NCBI GenBank assembly: GCA_028875075.1
Contig: JAPPGF010000008.1
Coordinates: forward strand, 1-64,000
Direction of reading: 5' to 3'
Length of the DNA: 64,000 bases
From: Gemmatimonadota bacterium
GTDB taxonomy: Bacteria > Gemmatimonadota > Gemmatimonadetes > Longimicrobiales > Gaopeijiaceae
Shown here: positions 26,457-35,507 of the stretch, in pieces
Layout of the letters: each line of letters opens with the position of its first letter
Numbering within the stretch: position 1 is the first letter of the stretch
Translations under genes and position numbers: made by a program
The notes under the pieces: generated by a model
Told to the model about the DNA's origin: nothing
The model's database searches: none
Seen by the model: only the letters and a program-made list of their open reading frames with translations

Positions 26457-27265
26457 GGCGGAGCGAAGCCATGGCTTGCCAAGAGCACCCGTCCCTGGTC
26501 GGACAACACAAACTGGACGAACTTCGCGGCCCCCGTCGGGTTGGGTGCGTCGGCTAGCACACCGACCAGGTACTCGGCCGCGACGTTCACGTCGTCAGGG
26601 ATTTCGATGCCCTGAACTGCGCCGTTGGCGGACGCTACGTCGGTCACGTATATCACACCCGCGTCCAGCTCGCCCAACTGGATCTTGGTCAGGAGGGCAC
26701 GGACGTTGGGCTCGTTCGTGTCGAGCGCGGGAAACAAACCAGCCCGCGCGAACACACGCCGTGCCAACTCCCCGCACGGAACCTCCTCCGCACACAAGGC
26801 GATGCGCAGTGCGGCGTTGGTGAGGTCTTCGAGACCGCTAATTCCGGCCGGATTGCCGGCCGGGACAGCGATCCGGAGGTAGTTGCGCGCGAAGAAGTGA
26901 GCATCGTCCGCCAAGCGTCCGGCTTCGACGACCCGGGTCATGTTCGTTGCGTTTGCGGAGGCGAACACGTCAACTGGAGCGCCCTCAAGGATCTGCGCTC
27001 TCAGCGCAGAGCTTCCCCCTAGGTTCAAGACGATGTCCACGTCCGCGTGCATGGCTTCGAACGCGGATTTCATGGCGACGAAGGCATCCGTGAGCGAGGC
27101 TGCCGCCGAGACAATGATCTCACCGGCCAGTGCGGCACACGGGGTAGTACCGGGCATCGAGCAGGCATCGACACCGTCGTTTCGGGTACTTGGCCCCCTA
27201 CACGCGGTCGCGCTCAGCGCGAGTGCCACAAGGGCGCTTCTAGCCCTCCATTCTGGGTTTGCCAT
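26453..27265 (-). CDS. modA: Molybdate-binding lipoprotein
   Basis: A 270-residue substrate-binding protein. ATG 27265 has a strong GGGGAGG ribosome binding site and opens a lipoprotein signal with lipobox ATAC. The mature protein shows the ModA pattern: VSAAASLTDAF, NLGGSSALRAQILEGAPVDV, FASAN, the LRIAVPAGNPAGI strand, and GELDAGVIYVTD. It is anchored to a membrane as a lipoprotein rather than free. First gene of modABC plus regulator. Confidence 0.93.
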   Translation of the reverse strand: MANPEWRARSALVALALSATACRGPSTRNDGVDACSMPGTTPCAALAGEIIVSAAASLTDAFVAMKSAFEAMHADVDIVLNLGGSSALRAQILEGAPVDVFASANATNMTRVVEAGRLADDAHFFARNYLRIAVPAGNPAGISGLEDLTNAALRIALCAEEVPCGELARRVFARAGLFPALDTNEPNVRALLTKIQLGELDAGVIYVTDVASANGAVQGIEIPDDVNVAAEYLVGVLADAPNPTGAAKFVQFVLSDQGRVLLASHGFAPP

Positions 27266-27310
27266 CCTCCCCTCTCGTCCCCGTTTGAGGAGATGGAGCG
27301 CCATTGGATT

Positions 27311-27373
27311 CCCACTTCCACGAAGAGTACGCCCACTTCCATATGTAAAGTTTGCCTGCGTACTTATCAAGTA
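27311..27373 (-). promoter_or_regulatory. modA promoter with operator-like palindrome and direct repeats
   Basis: Minus strand: -35 TTGATA (27370-27365), 17 bases, -10 TACATA (27347-27342). A 5-3-5 palindrome TACTT-ATC-AAGTA (27361-27373) covers the -35. Two identical 10-mers CCCACTTCCA (27311-27320 and 27332-27341) lie 21 bases apart, two helical turns, across the start site. The co-transcribed HTH/molybdate protein is the obvious candidate binder. Confidence 0.5.
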
Positions 27374-27889
27374 TACACGGCACCATGTCTCCGGATTGAT
27401 GCCGGGGCGATCGGATACCTCGGGGCTGCGGTCTTTTGCCGGGCGCACGTCTAGTCCGCGGGAAGCCGCGGTCATCTGTCTCCGGCCCAATGCAGGATCA
27501 CGTGCTCACGTTCAGCGCAATCAAACACCAAGGACCTTGTCGTCCAAAGCGGCAAGCGGCTCCCCAACCCTCGGCAGTCACACACACCACTGTGGTGGCG
27601 GCACCCGAGGGTCCGAGGGATGGCCTCGTGAAGCAACTTCTGCCGTGCAGGCGGGGGTCGCCTGTATCAGAGAACGACCCGGACCGTGGCGGCAGTGAAC
27701 CCGATGGACGGCCACCCATGGTCGTCCATCGGCGCAAAGGCCCTTGGTATCCGGGGGCGCTCACACTCTTTGCCTGCGGTCGAGCAGCTCTACGCGCTTG
27801 ACCGCCCAACACGGCGACCTTCTTATTGCACGTTCCGTCGAATTCCTGACCGCTCCCGACCGCTCCGTCCGCCCGCAGGGGGTAGCACC
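27374..27889 (+). other. Long leader with two hairpins upstream of the AGCS gene
   Basis: No supported gene. A nested structure lies at 27567-27612: outer arms ACCCTCGG and CCGAGGGT, inner arms CACCAC and GTGGTG. A second perfect 10-bp hairpin is at 27701-27732 (CCGATGGACG with CGTCCATCGG, 12-nt loop). Both precede the symporter gene on its strand. I could not match a glycine or other known riboswitch core. Confidence 0.45.
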
Positions 27890-29551
27890 ATGAGAGTGCC
27901 GCTGTTTCTCGTGTTCGTCGTGGGAGCGATCTCCGTGTCACCAGTGCAAGCGATCGTCGTTCAGACGCCGAATACCGCGCTCACAACGGTGCAGCCGGGC
28001 GAGTATTCGCTGGCTAGCCCCCGACCGGCGACAGCGACCTTCGCCACCGCGCAAGAAGGTCCTCAGACAGGACCCATCGGTTTCGCCCAGCGCGCCGACG
28101 CTGCGATGGGGCGAGTGAACTCATGGATTGCGGCGGTTTTTTTCTTCGACGTGTTATTCTGGGATGCTGGGAACACTCTGCCACTCGTGGTTGCTTGGCT
28201 GGTGATCGCAGCGATCTACCTCACCCTACGCATGGGGTTCGTCAACCTGTGGGCGTTTAGGCATGCGGTGAACGTCACGCGGGGGAAGTACACGGATCCT
28301 GATGAGCCGGGTGATGTCTCGCACTTCGAGGCCCTTAGCACCGCACTATCGGCCACTGTCGGACTGGGTAACATCGCTGGAGTTGCTATCGCGGTTAGCC
28401 TGGGCGGGCCTGGCGCGACCTTTTGGATGATTGTCGCGGGACTGCTCGGCATGTCGACCAAGTTCACCGAGTGCACCCTGGGGCAAGCCTACCGCGAGAT
28501 GGATCGGGAGGGACGCGTCCTGGGTGGCCCGATGCAGTACCTCGCCAAGGGACTCGCGGAGCGGGGCAAGCCCAACCTTGGGCGGATTCTGGCGGTGGCG
28601 TTCGCGATCCTCTGTATCGGCGGATCTCTGGGCGGTGGCAACGCCTTCCAGGTGAACCAGTCCATGAACACGCTTCAGCAGACGATCCCCGCGTTGGAGG
28701 GGAACGGCTGGATGTACGGGCTGTTCATGACGTTCCTGGTCGGGATCGTCATCATCGGCGGCATCCGGCGGATCGCCAACGTGGCCGACAAGATCGTTCC
28801 CACAATGGCTCTCGTTTATGTGACCGGCGCGTTGATCGTAGTCCTCGCGAACCTCTCGCAGACTCCGGCGGCGCTGGCCTCAATCGTCAGCGGAGCGTTT
28901 ACCCCGGATGCAGCCTTCGGCGGCTTCGTCGGCGTACTCGTCATCGGCTTCCAACGGGCCTCGTTCTCGAACGAGGCGGGCGCGGGTTCGGCTGCCATCG
29001 CCCACTCCGCGGCCCGTACGGAGTATCCGGTGCGCGAGGGAGTCGTAGCGCTGCTTGAGCCGTTCATCGACACCGTGGTGATCTGCACGATGACTGCCCT
29101 CGTGATCGTCTTCAGCGGTGCCTACAACAACCCGGCTTACGCGGACCTTATCAGCACAAGCCAGGGAGCCGCTCTCACGTCGCGGGCGTTTGGGGAACAC
29201 CTGGCGTTCTTTCCGTATGTGCTCTCGTTTGCGGTCTTGTTGTTCGCCTACTCGACCATGATCTCCTGGTCGTACTACGGAGAGCGTTGCGCGGTGTGGC
29301 TGTTAGGGCCAGCTGCCTCGCTGCCGTACAAAGTCCTGTTTCTCACCTTCGTGTTCTTGGGTTCTATCATCACATCGGTCAACATCCTGAACTTCGGCGA
29401 CCTGATGATTCTCGGCATGGCGTTCCCGAATCTGTTGGGAATCTACTTCTTGAGCGGGAAGGTCAGGAAATTGCTGGACGGCTACTGGGGCAAGTACAAG
29501 ACAGGCGAGTTCCCTGAGTACGACGTGCATGTTGGACTCAAAGGCTGGTAA
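27890..29551 (+). CDS. Sodium:alanine/glycine symporter family (AGCS) protein
   Basis: A 553-residue inner-membrane carrier importing alanine or glycine with sodium. ATG 27890 gives a signal-like first helix (ISVSPVQA) and has AGGGGG upstream; a roughly 55-residue extracytoplasmic stretch follows before the transporter core. The core has the AGCS motifs ALSATVGLGNIAGVAIAV, GGPGATFWMI, FQRASFSNEAGAGSAAIAHS and YSTMISWSYYGERC, with about ten helices. The N-terminal extension is longer than in the standard 450-residue members. Confidence 0.93.
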   Translation: MRVPLFLVFVVGAISVSPVQAIVVQTPNTALTTVQPGEYSLASPRPATATFATAQEGPQTGPIGFAQRADAAMGRVNSWIAAVFFFDVLFWDAGNTLPLVVAWLVIAAIYLTLRMGFVNLWAFRHAVNVTRGKYTDPDEPGDVSHFEALSTALSATVGLGNIAGVAIAVSLGGPGATFWMIVAGLLGMSTKFTECTLGQAYREMDREGRVLGGPMQYLAKGLAERGKPNLGRILAVAFAILCIGGSLGGGNAFQVNQSMNTLQQTIPALEGNGWMYGLFMTFLVGIVIIGGIRRIANVADKIVPTMALVYVTGALIVVLANLSQTPAALASIVSGAFTPDAAFGGFVGVLVIGFQRASFSNEAGAGSAAIAHSAARTEYPVREGVVALLEPFIDTVVICTMTALVIVFSGAYNNPAYADLISTSQGAALTSRAFGEHLAFFPYVLSFAVLLFAYSTMISWSYYGERCAVWLLGPAASLPYKVLFLTFVFLGSIITSVNILNFGDLMILGMAFPNLLGIYFLSGKVRKLLDGYWGKYKTGEFPEYDVHVGLKGW

Positions 29552-29632
29552 GAGGTTTTTTGGTATCCCTCGGCTACGGTGGCGCACAGTCGCGGCGTTC
29601 CTTACCTACACGACCTGCTGCACGGCGTACGT

Positions 29633-31579
29633 TCATATCGGTGACGGCGTCGCCTCGGGCAGCTTCGCCGTCGCTTCCGGAATCTTGATGCCGCGGATGC
29701 GCAGGTATATCCAAAGGATGGGAACGACGATGGCGAAGGACGCCCATACGGGCAGGCCGTAGGCGGTCCCGATGTCTCCAAAAACCATCGCAGGTACGGC
29801 GACCAATAGTGCGTAGGGGAGCTGTGTGCGCACGTGGTCGACATGATCGCAGGCGGTCGCCGTCGACGACAGCACCGTTGTGTCTGAGATCGGCGAGCAA
29901 TGGTCGCCAAAGATTCCGCCTGCGAGCACCGAGCTAATTGTGCCGAGCAGGATCGTGTATTGGCTCCCTCCCTCGAACCCCGCGCCGCCACCCAGTGACA
30001 CCGCAAGCGGAATGACGAGGGGGAGCAATATCGCCATCGTGCCCCAGGAAGTGCCGGTTGCGAACGACATGGCTGCGGCGACCACGAAAACGAGCCACGG
30101 CAGCAGCGGCAGGGCGACGTTGCCTTCGAGGATCTGTGTCAGATAGGCAGCCGTGCCCACCAACTCGGTGACGGATCCGAGTGACCAGGCTAGTACCAGT
30201 ACCACCACGGCAATCATCATTGCGCGCATGCCGGCCAGCCAGCTCTCGATCGTGTCGCGGAGAGAGAGAAGACGCTGGCCCACGGTCAGAACACCGGCGG
30301 CCACGCAGCCGGCGAGCGAACCCCACAACAGGGTGGCGAAGGGATCGGCAGCGCCAAAGACGTCGATCAGGGACGCGTCGGGTCCCGCTCCGCTCCGACC
30401 GGTCATGTAGAGACCACCGAGCACGACGGCTACTACGATCAGCAAGGGAAGAGCGGCGTTCCACCAACGCTGTGGCACCCCTGAGTGCGCATCCAACACT
30501 CCGGTCTCAGTGTCGGTCGTCAACTGTGCGCCGGGGCGATAGAGGCCGGCACCGCGCGCGGCCCTCAGCTCGGCCCGGGCCATCGGTCCCCAGTCGCGGT
30601 TCATTACGGAAGTCATAACCACGAAGAGAAGCGCGAGCAGCGGATAGAAGCGGTAAGGAATCGTTTCGATGAAGACAGTGAACGGGCTGGCACCCGCGAG
30701 CGCCTCGGCTGCTGTGGGAGCCTGCTCGACGGCGATGCGCAGGCCGTCTGCGATCAGGCTCATCTCGTAGCCCACCCAGGTTGAGATAGGGACCAGCGCA
30801 GCGACCGGAGCGGCGGTCGAGTCGACGAGGTAAGCCATTTTTTCGCGTGAGATGCGTAACCGATCCGTGACCGGACGCATGGTATTGCCAACGATCAGGC
30901 AGTTGGCGTAGTCGTCGAAGAAAACAGCGGTCCCGGCTATGAACGTCGCGATCTTGCCGCGGCGGCGGGAGCGCGCTAGCGGTGCGACCGCGGCGACGAC
31001 ACCGGCCGTGCCCCCGTTACGAGACACGATCCCCACCATCCCGCCCAATAGCAGCGTGAAAACCACGACTTGCGTGTGGCCGCTGGCCACGTCACCTAGG
31101 GCGGGTACGACGAAGGTGTCCACCAGGCGCCATGTGGCCTCGACCGGATGGAAACCTGCGACTGCCAATGCGCCCAGCCACACGCCGGCGAAGAGCGCAG
31201 TGATCACCTCCCGGAAGATGAGTGCCAGCACGATCGCGACAAGCGGGGGCAACAGCGAGAACCATCCGGGCACGAGCGTCGGGGCCAACGTCTCGACGTT
31301 GTCCCCCACTGTGACTCGGAGCGGGAGTTGAGTGGCGGACGTTACCCTGACTTCGGAGAGCGTCACCGCTTGGCCAGGCTGGACGGTGCCGCTTCCTAGC
31401 GGTTCGCCGTGCGCGTCGAGCAACCGCCACGCGGCAGCACCAACGGACGTTCCGCGGATGGTCAACGAGAAGGGCACGTCGCCTAGCACCACGGGTGGGG
31501 ATTCTACCAACTCTTGGGCGCTCGCTGGGCCGGTGAGGATGGCTGACAATAGGAAAACGATCCCAGGGTGTCGGAGCAC
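29633..31579 (-). CDS. Na+/H+ antiporter, NhaC family, with N-terminal extracytoplasmic domain
   Basis: A 648-residue membrane protein. Residues 1-21 look like a signal peptide (GPASAQ). About 22-105 form a beta-rich region, and the NhaC-type core starts near 108 (LLPPLVAIVLALIFREVI). The core contains AGTAVFFDDYANCLIVG, MAYLVDSTAAPVA, MSFATGTSWGTMAI and FGDHCSPISDTTVLSSTAT, the conserved half-repeats of this family. It likely exchanges sodium for protons, or for an organic anion as in some relatives. The extra N-terminal domain is not part of E. coli-type or Bacillus NhaC. Confidence 0.9.
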   Translation of the reverse strand: MLRHPGIVFLLSAILTGPASAQELVESPPVVLGDVPFSLTIRGTSVGAAAWRLLDAHGEPLGSGTVQPGQAVTLSEVRVTSATQLPLRVTVGDNVETLAPTLVPGWFSLLPPLVAIVLALIFREVITALFAGVWLGALAVAGFHPVEATWRLVDTFVVPALGDVASGHTQVVVFTLLLGGMVGIVSRNGGTAGVVAAVAPLARSRRRGKIATFIAGTAVFFDDYANCLIVGNTMRPVTDRLRISREKMAYLVDSTAAPVAALVPISTWVGYEMSLIADGLRIAVEQAPTAAEALAGASPFTVFIETIPYRFYPLLALLFVVMTSVMNRDWGPMARAELRAARGAGLYRPGAQLTTDTETGVLDAHSGVPQRWWNAALPLLIVVAVVLGGLYMTGRSGAGPDASLIDVFGAADPFATLLWGSLAGCVAAGVLTVGQRLLSLRDTIESWLAGMRAMMIAVVVLVLAWSLGSVTELVGTAAYLTQILEGNVALPLLPWLVFVVAAAMSFATGTSWGTMAILLPLVIPLAVSLGGGAGFEGGSQYTILLGTISSVLAGGIFGDHCSPISDTTVLSSTATACDHVDHVRTQLPYALLVAVPAMVFGDIGTAYGLPVWASFAIVVPILWIYLRIRGIKIPEATAKLPEATPSPI

Positions 31580-31761
31580 GGAGCGTCATCACGGGCTTGA
31601 GGAGGAAAATTCCCTGAACAGCGTGCGGGATCATGCGGCTGGACGGCACGATCTGTAAAGCTTGCGCCCGCCTCGTCTCGTGCCCATTCGTGCCTGTTAG
31701 TGATCGATTCCGCAAACCGTTTTGTCGGAGTGGGGCGTCGGACACCCGACGGAGGTCCACG

Positions 31762-32838
31762 ATGTCTGAACCTAGGAGCCGACTCGTGCGCAGGGTAACG
31801 ACCCGTGGAGCGGCGGTAGTCACGGCCACCATTCTGTGGCTTGGGGCGTGCGCCGGCGAAGGAGAGGCTGGCAGGGAGGCGGACGAGCCGGCGCAGTTTG
31901 CGCTGCTCACATCCGGTCCGGTGAGCGACGCCGGATGGTATGCAGGAGGCTACGAGGGACTGCTGCTCTTGCGCGACTCGATCGGTGCACAGGTCAGCCA
32001 TCAACAAACCCGCACTCCTGCCGAGTTCGATGAGGCTTTCCGAGCATATGGCAACTCGGGCTACGACATCGTCTTCGCGCATGGCTTCGAGTATCAGGAT
32101 GCAGCAATACGTGCCGGTGACCTGTTCCCCGACATGTACGTCGTCGTGAGCAGCGGAGGTCGAGTCGCCGACAACGTCGTGCCCGTCACGTTCACGCTTG
32201 AACAGGCGAGCTATCTCGCCGGAATAGCAGCTGCGGGTATGACCCGAACCGGTTTGGTCGGGATGGTCGGAGGTGTAGCAATTCCACCGGCTCTAGGGAC
32301 TTTCCGCGCCTTCGAAGCGGGCGTGGCGTCGGTGCGGCCGGACGTGCGCGTGCTAGAGACGTTCATTGGGAGCTGGGACGACGTCTCCGCAGCCAAGGAG
32401 GCGGCGGTCGCCCAGCTGCGTCAGGGCGCGGACGTCCTCGTCCACAACACCGACGCGGCTAGCTTCGGCGTCTTCCAGGCGGTGCGCGAGGCGACCACGG
32501 CTGGCGATTCGGCGTGGGTTATCGGCATGAACGGTAACCAGAACGACGTAGCACCGGAGGTAACGCTGGGCAGCGCGGATCTCCGTTTACCTGCGGCGTT
32601 TCTTGAGGTCGCCGAGCTCTGGCAGGCCGGCGAACTCGGAGGGAGGCCCGTCTACTCCGGAATGGAGAAGGGCACAGTGGACTATGTGCCCAACCCCGCC
32701 GTCCTCGATCGCTACCCGCCCGAGCTGCTCGCCCGGATCGACGAGGCTCGCCGGACCATCCTGTCGGGTGCGCTCAACGTGCCGCGCGTTCCGTATGTCG
32801 AGGACGAGATCGGCGTCCAGGACGGAACCGGAGGCTGA
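31762..32838 (+). CDS. BMP-family ABC transporter substrate-binding lipoprotein
   Basis: A 358-residue lipoprotein (lipobox LGAC, C30) with GGAGGT before ATG 31762. The BMP/PnrA core shows LTSGPVSDAGWYAGGYEG, AHGFEYQDAAIRAG, FTLEQASYLAGIAAAGMT and VLVHNTDAASFGVFQAV. Known members bind purine nucleosides or related compounds outside the membrane. It is the first gene of a complete importer (ATPase plus two permeases) followed by the PIG-L protein. Confidence 0.93.
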   Translation: MSEPRSRLVRRVTTRGAAVVTATILWLGACAGEGEAGREADEPAQFALLTSGPVSDAGWYAGGYEGLLLLRDSIGAQVSHQQTRTPAEFDEAFRAYGNSGYDIVFAHGFEYQDAAIRAGDLFPDMYVVVSSGGRVADNVVPVTFTLEQASYLAGIAAAGMTRTGLVGMVGGVAIPPALGTFRAFEAGVASVRPDVRVLETFIGSWDDVSAAKEAAVAQLRQGADVLVHNTDAASFGVFQAVREATTAGDSAWVIGMNGNQNDVAPEVTLGSADLRLPAAFLEVAELWQAGELGGRPVYSGMEKGTVDYVPNPAVLDRYPPELLARIDEARRTILSGALNVPRVPYVEDEIGVQDGTGG

Positions 32839-34420
32839 GCTGATCGAGCTGCGGGATGTCCATCAGCGCTTCGGAGCGGTGGCGGCCCTCCGCGGCGCGG
32901 GCCTCTCGTTGCGCGTTGGCGAGGTCCACGCCCTACTCGGCGAGAACGGCGCCGGCAAGTCCACGCTGCTGCGAGTGCTGGCAGGACTCCAGGCACCCGA
33001 TAGGGGGGAACTCTCAGTCCGTGGCCGCGTCGTCCACCTGCATACTCCGCGAGATGCTTGGGACGAGGGTATAGGGCTCGTTCACCAACACTTTACGCTG
33101 GTCCCTCGCCTCACGGTGCTGGAGAATCTTGCGCTCGGAGTACGCGGACCGAGTGGGGGCTGGCGCGGCGGAATGAGGCTACCCCTTGAGCACGTTGCCC
33201 AGCGAGCTAGAGAAGTCGCCGCAGCCACCGGCCTCGCGATTCGCCCGAACGAGGTGGTCGAGCGACTCAGTGTGGGGGACCGCCAACGGGTGGAGATCCT
33301 CAAGGTGCTGCTCCGTGAGCCCCGCGTGGTCGCGCTGGACGAGCCCACAGCCGTGCTGGCTCCGGCTGAGATCGAGCGACTGCTTGCATTGCTACGGCAG
33401 CTCGCCGCGTCTGGCCGCACTGTCCTTATTGTTGCCCACAAGTTGGACGAGGTGCTCTCGGTTGCGGACCGGGTGACAGTTCTGCGCGCAGGACGGACAG
33501 TGTTGGAAGCCGAGCGCGCCTCGGTCAACGCTCGCCTGTTGGCGGATGCGATGCTCGGACAGGAAGCGCGTGAGGCGTACGATAACGCGCCTGTCCTCGG
33601 CCGCGGCTCGGTGGTCGGAGGCAACCATCGAGTGCAGGCGCGGCCGGGGCACACTGAGTGCATAGCTTGCCTTGAGCGCGTTGAGGTCTGGCCGGCTGGC
33701 GAAGCGGCTGCCGCGGAGGACCCCGGAGCGGAGATCTCGCTCGACGTCCACCGAGGTGAAATCGTTGGGGTGGCCGGTGTGGAGGGAAACGGACAGCGTG
33801 AGCTGGCGCTTGTACTGTCCGGCCGCAGGGCACCGGTGCGCGGCAGGGCAGTCCTTCCACCCGATCCCGCTTTCATCCCTCAGGATCGCTCCCGAGAGGC
33901 CTTGGCCAGGGATTTTGACTTGGCAGAGAATTTCGCGCTTGCCCTACATCGTCAAGGTCCGTGGCGGCACGGTCCCTTGTTGCGTTGGAGCGCGCTACGG
34001 ACCACCTCCGAGAAACTGCTCACCCGCTACCGTGTGCTGGCCGAGGGCACGCACGCACTCGCGCGCACGCTCTCGGGAGGCAATCAGCAGCGGGTCGTCA
34101 TCGCCCGGGAGCTCGAGGCTGGCCATGACCTGCTCGTCGCCGAAAACCCCACCCGCGGTCTCGATCTGGCCGCCAGCGCGTTCGTCCACGGGGAACTCGC
34201 GCGGCTGCGGGAAGGTGGCGGCATCGGGATCGTGCTGCTGTCAACGGATCTGGACGAAGTGCTCACGCTTGCTGATCGGGTCTTCGTCATGGTGCGCGGG
34301 AGGCTGCTGGAGGTGCCAGCGGCGGAGCGCACGCGAAGTGGCGTGGGCGAGCTAATGCTTTCCGCGAGCGCTGCGGCAGATGAAGGGGTGGAAAAGGAAG
34401 CGTGGCCAGGCGATGCTTGA
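32795..34420 (+). CDS. BMP-type ABC transporter ATP-binding protein (double domain)
   Basis: A 541-residue protein with two ABC domains, as in nucleoside and sugar importers. Domain 1 has Walker A GENGAGKST and LVHQHFTLV. Its signature reads LSVGDRQRVEI and Walker B VVALDEPTAVL. Domain 2 has a degenerate Walker A (GVEGNGQREL) but a good signature (LSGGNQQRVVIARELE), the usual asymmetric arrangement. The best start is ATG 32795, overlapping the binding-protein gene by 44 bases; other starts near LIELRDV would have to be non-standard. Confidence 0.92.
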   Translation: MSRTRSASRTEPEAELIELRDVHQRFGAVAALRGAGLSLRVGEVHALLGENGAGKSTLLRVLAGLQAPDRGELSVRGRVVHLHTPRDAWDEGIGLVHQHFTLVPRLTVLENLALGVRGPSGGWRGGMRLPLEHVAQRAREVAAATGLAIRPNEVVERLSVGDRQRVEILKVLLREPRVVALDEPTAVLAPAEIERLLALLRQLAASGRTVLIVAHKLDEVLSVADRVTVLRAGRTVLEAERASVNARLLADAMLGQEAREAYDNAPVLGRGSVVGGNHRVQARPGHTECIACLERVEVWPAGEAAAAEDPGAEISLDVHRGEIVGVAGVEGNGQRELALVLSGRRAPVRGRAVLPPDPAFIPQDRSREALARDFDLAENFALALHRQGPWRHGPLLRWSALRTTSEKLLTRYRVLAEGTHALARTLSGGNQQRVVIARELEAGHDLLVAENPTRGLDLAASAFVHGELARLREGGGIGIVLLSTDLDEVLTLADRVFVMVRGRLLEVPAAERTRSGVGELMLSASAAADEGVEKEAWPGDA

Positions 34421-35507
34421 GCGGCGGCTTCCCGTTGGTGTTCTGCGATGGGTCGGTGCTACTGGCCTCGCGGCCGGTGCACTGGGCCTCACGCTTCTAG
34501 CGGCGGGGGTCGTTCTGGCGCTGGGCGGCTATTCGCCCCTCCGGGCGGGCACGGCGCTCGTGAGCGGCGCACTCGGCAGTCCCGACGCGTTCCTGTCTGT
34601 CACGCTGGTCCGAGCGGTGCCGCTAGTCCTCACAGGACTGGCCGTATCGCTTGCCTTCCGTGCCGGTGTATGGAACATCGGTGCGGAGGGCCAACTCTAC
34701 GCGGGCGCGCTGTTAGGGGCGGCGGTGGGACTGGTGTCGCCGGGTCTCCCGGCGCCGCTCCACCTTCCCGTCCTGCTCCTGGCCGCCGGACTCGGCGGTG
34801 CACTTTGGGCGGCTGTTCCGGCGCTACTCAAGACGAAGCTCGGCGTGGGCGAGGTGGTCACAACGCTCGTGTTGAACTTCGTCGCGCTGAACCTCACTTC
34901 ATGGGCCGTGCGTGGCCCGCTTCAGGAGAATCGCGGCATCTTCCCGCAAAGCGATCAAGTTGCCGAAGCAGCACGCTTGGCGCCGCTCTGGGAAGGAACG
35001 CGACTGCACTGGGGGTTTCCGGTAGCCGTCGCGGTGGCGGTGCTGCTTTGGTGGGTGCTCAAGTACACTCCAGTCGGTTTCCGACTGCGCGCCGTCGGCG
35101 CTGCGCCGAACGCCGCGCGCGTCGCTGGCCGAATCCGGGTAAAGCCATTGACGCTTGGCACGTTCTTGGTGTCGGGTATGGTCGCCGGTCTAGCCGGCGG
35201 CGTCGAGGTGGCTGGCGTCACCTACGCGCTCTACGAGGGCCTCTCCCCCGGGCACGGTTACACAGCGATCGCAGTCGCCTTACTTGCCCGTCTCAATCCG
35301 CTCGGTGTGATTATTTCGGGCACACTCTTCGGCGGCCTCGAGGGAGGTGCTGGGGCGATGCAGCGCGACGTCGGAATCCCCGCCGCTTGGGTGAGGGTAA
35401 TCCAAGCTTTCGTGATCCTCAGCGCGCTCGCGATCGAACGGTGGGTACGGGCCCGGCCGCACAGTGTCTTCGTCCACCCTCCGTCTGCTCCAGGGGGCGC
35501 TCCGTGA
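34413..35507 (+). CDS. BMP-type ABC transporter permease 1
   Basis: A 364-residue inner-membrane permease of the branched-chain/nucleoside group. It shows RAVPLVLTGLAVSLAFRAG, VWNIGAEGQLYAGALLG, KTKLGVGEVVTTLVLNFVAL and the C-terminal GHGYTAIAVALLARLNPLG. Start ATG 34413 overlaps the ATPase stop; ATG 34380 is possible. It pairs with the second permease. Confidence 0.92.
   Translation: MLERRLPVGVLRWVGATGLAAGALGLTLLAAGVVLALGGYSPLRAGTALVSGALGSPDAFLSVTLVRAVPLVLTGLAVSLAFRAGVWNIGAEGQLYAGALLGAAVGLVSPGLPAPLHLPVLLLAAGLGGALWAAVPALLKTKLGVGEVVTTLVLNFVALNLTSWAVRGPLQENRGIFPQSDQVAEAARLAPLWEGTRLHWGFPVAVAVAVLLWWVLKYTPVGFRLRAVGAAPNAARVAGRIRVKPLTLGTFLVSGMVAGLAGGVEVAGVTYALYEGLSPGHGYTAIAVALLARLNPLGVIISGTLFGGLEGGAGAMQRDVGIPAAWVRVIQAFVILSALAIERWVRARPHSVFVHPPSAPGGAP

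Noticed and set aside
27500-27889. Glycine riboswitch before the AGCS symporter
   Set aside because: The conserved core and tandem aptamer pattern could not be found; only unrelated hairpins are seen.
34448-35503. Long in-frame extension upstream of permease 2
   Set aside because: It is the shadow of permease 1 in another frame; permease 2 starts at GTG 35504.
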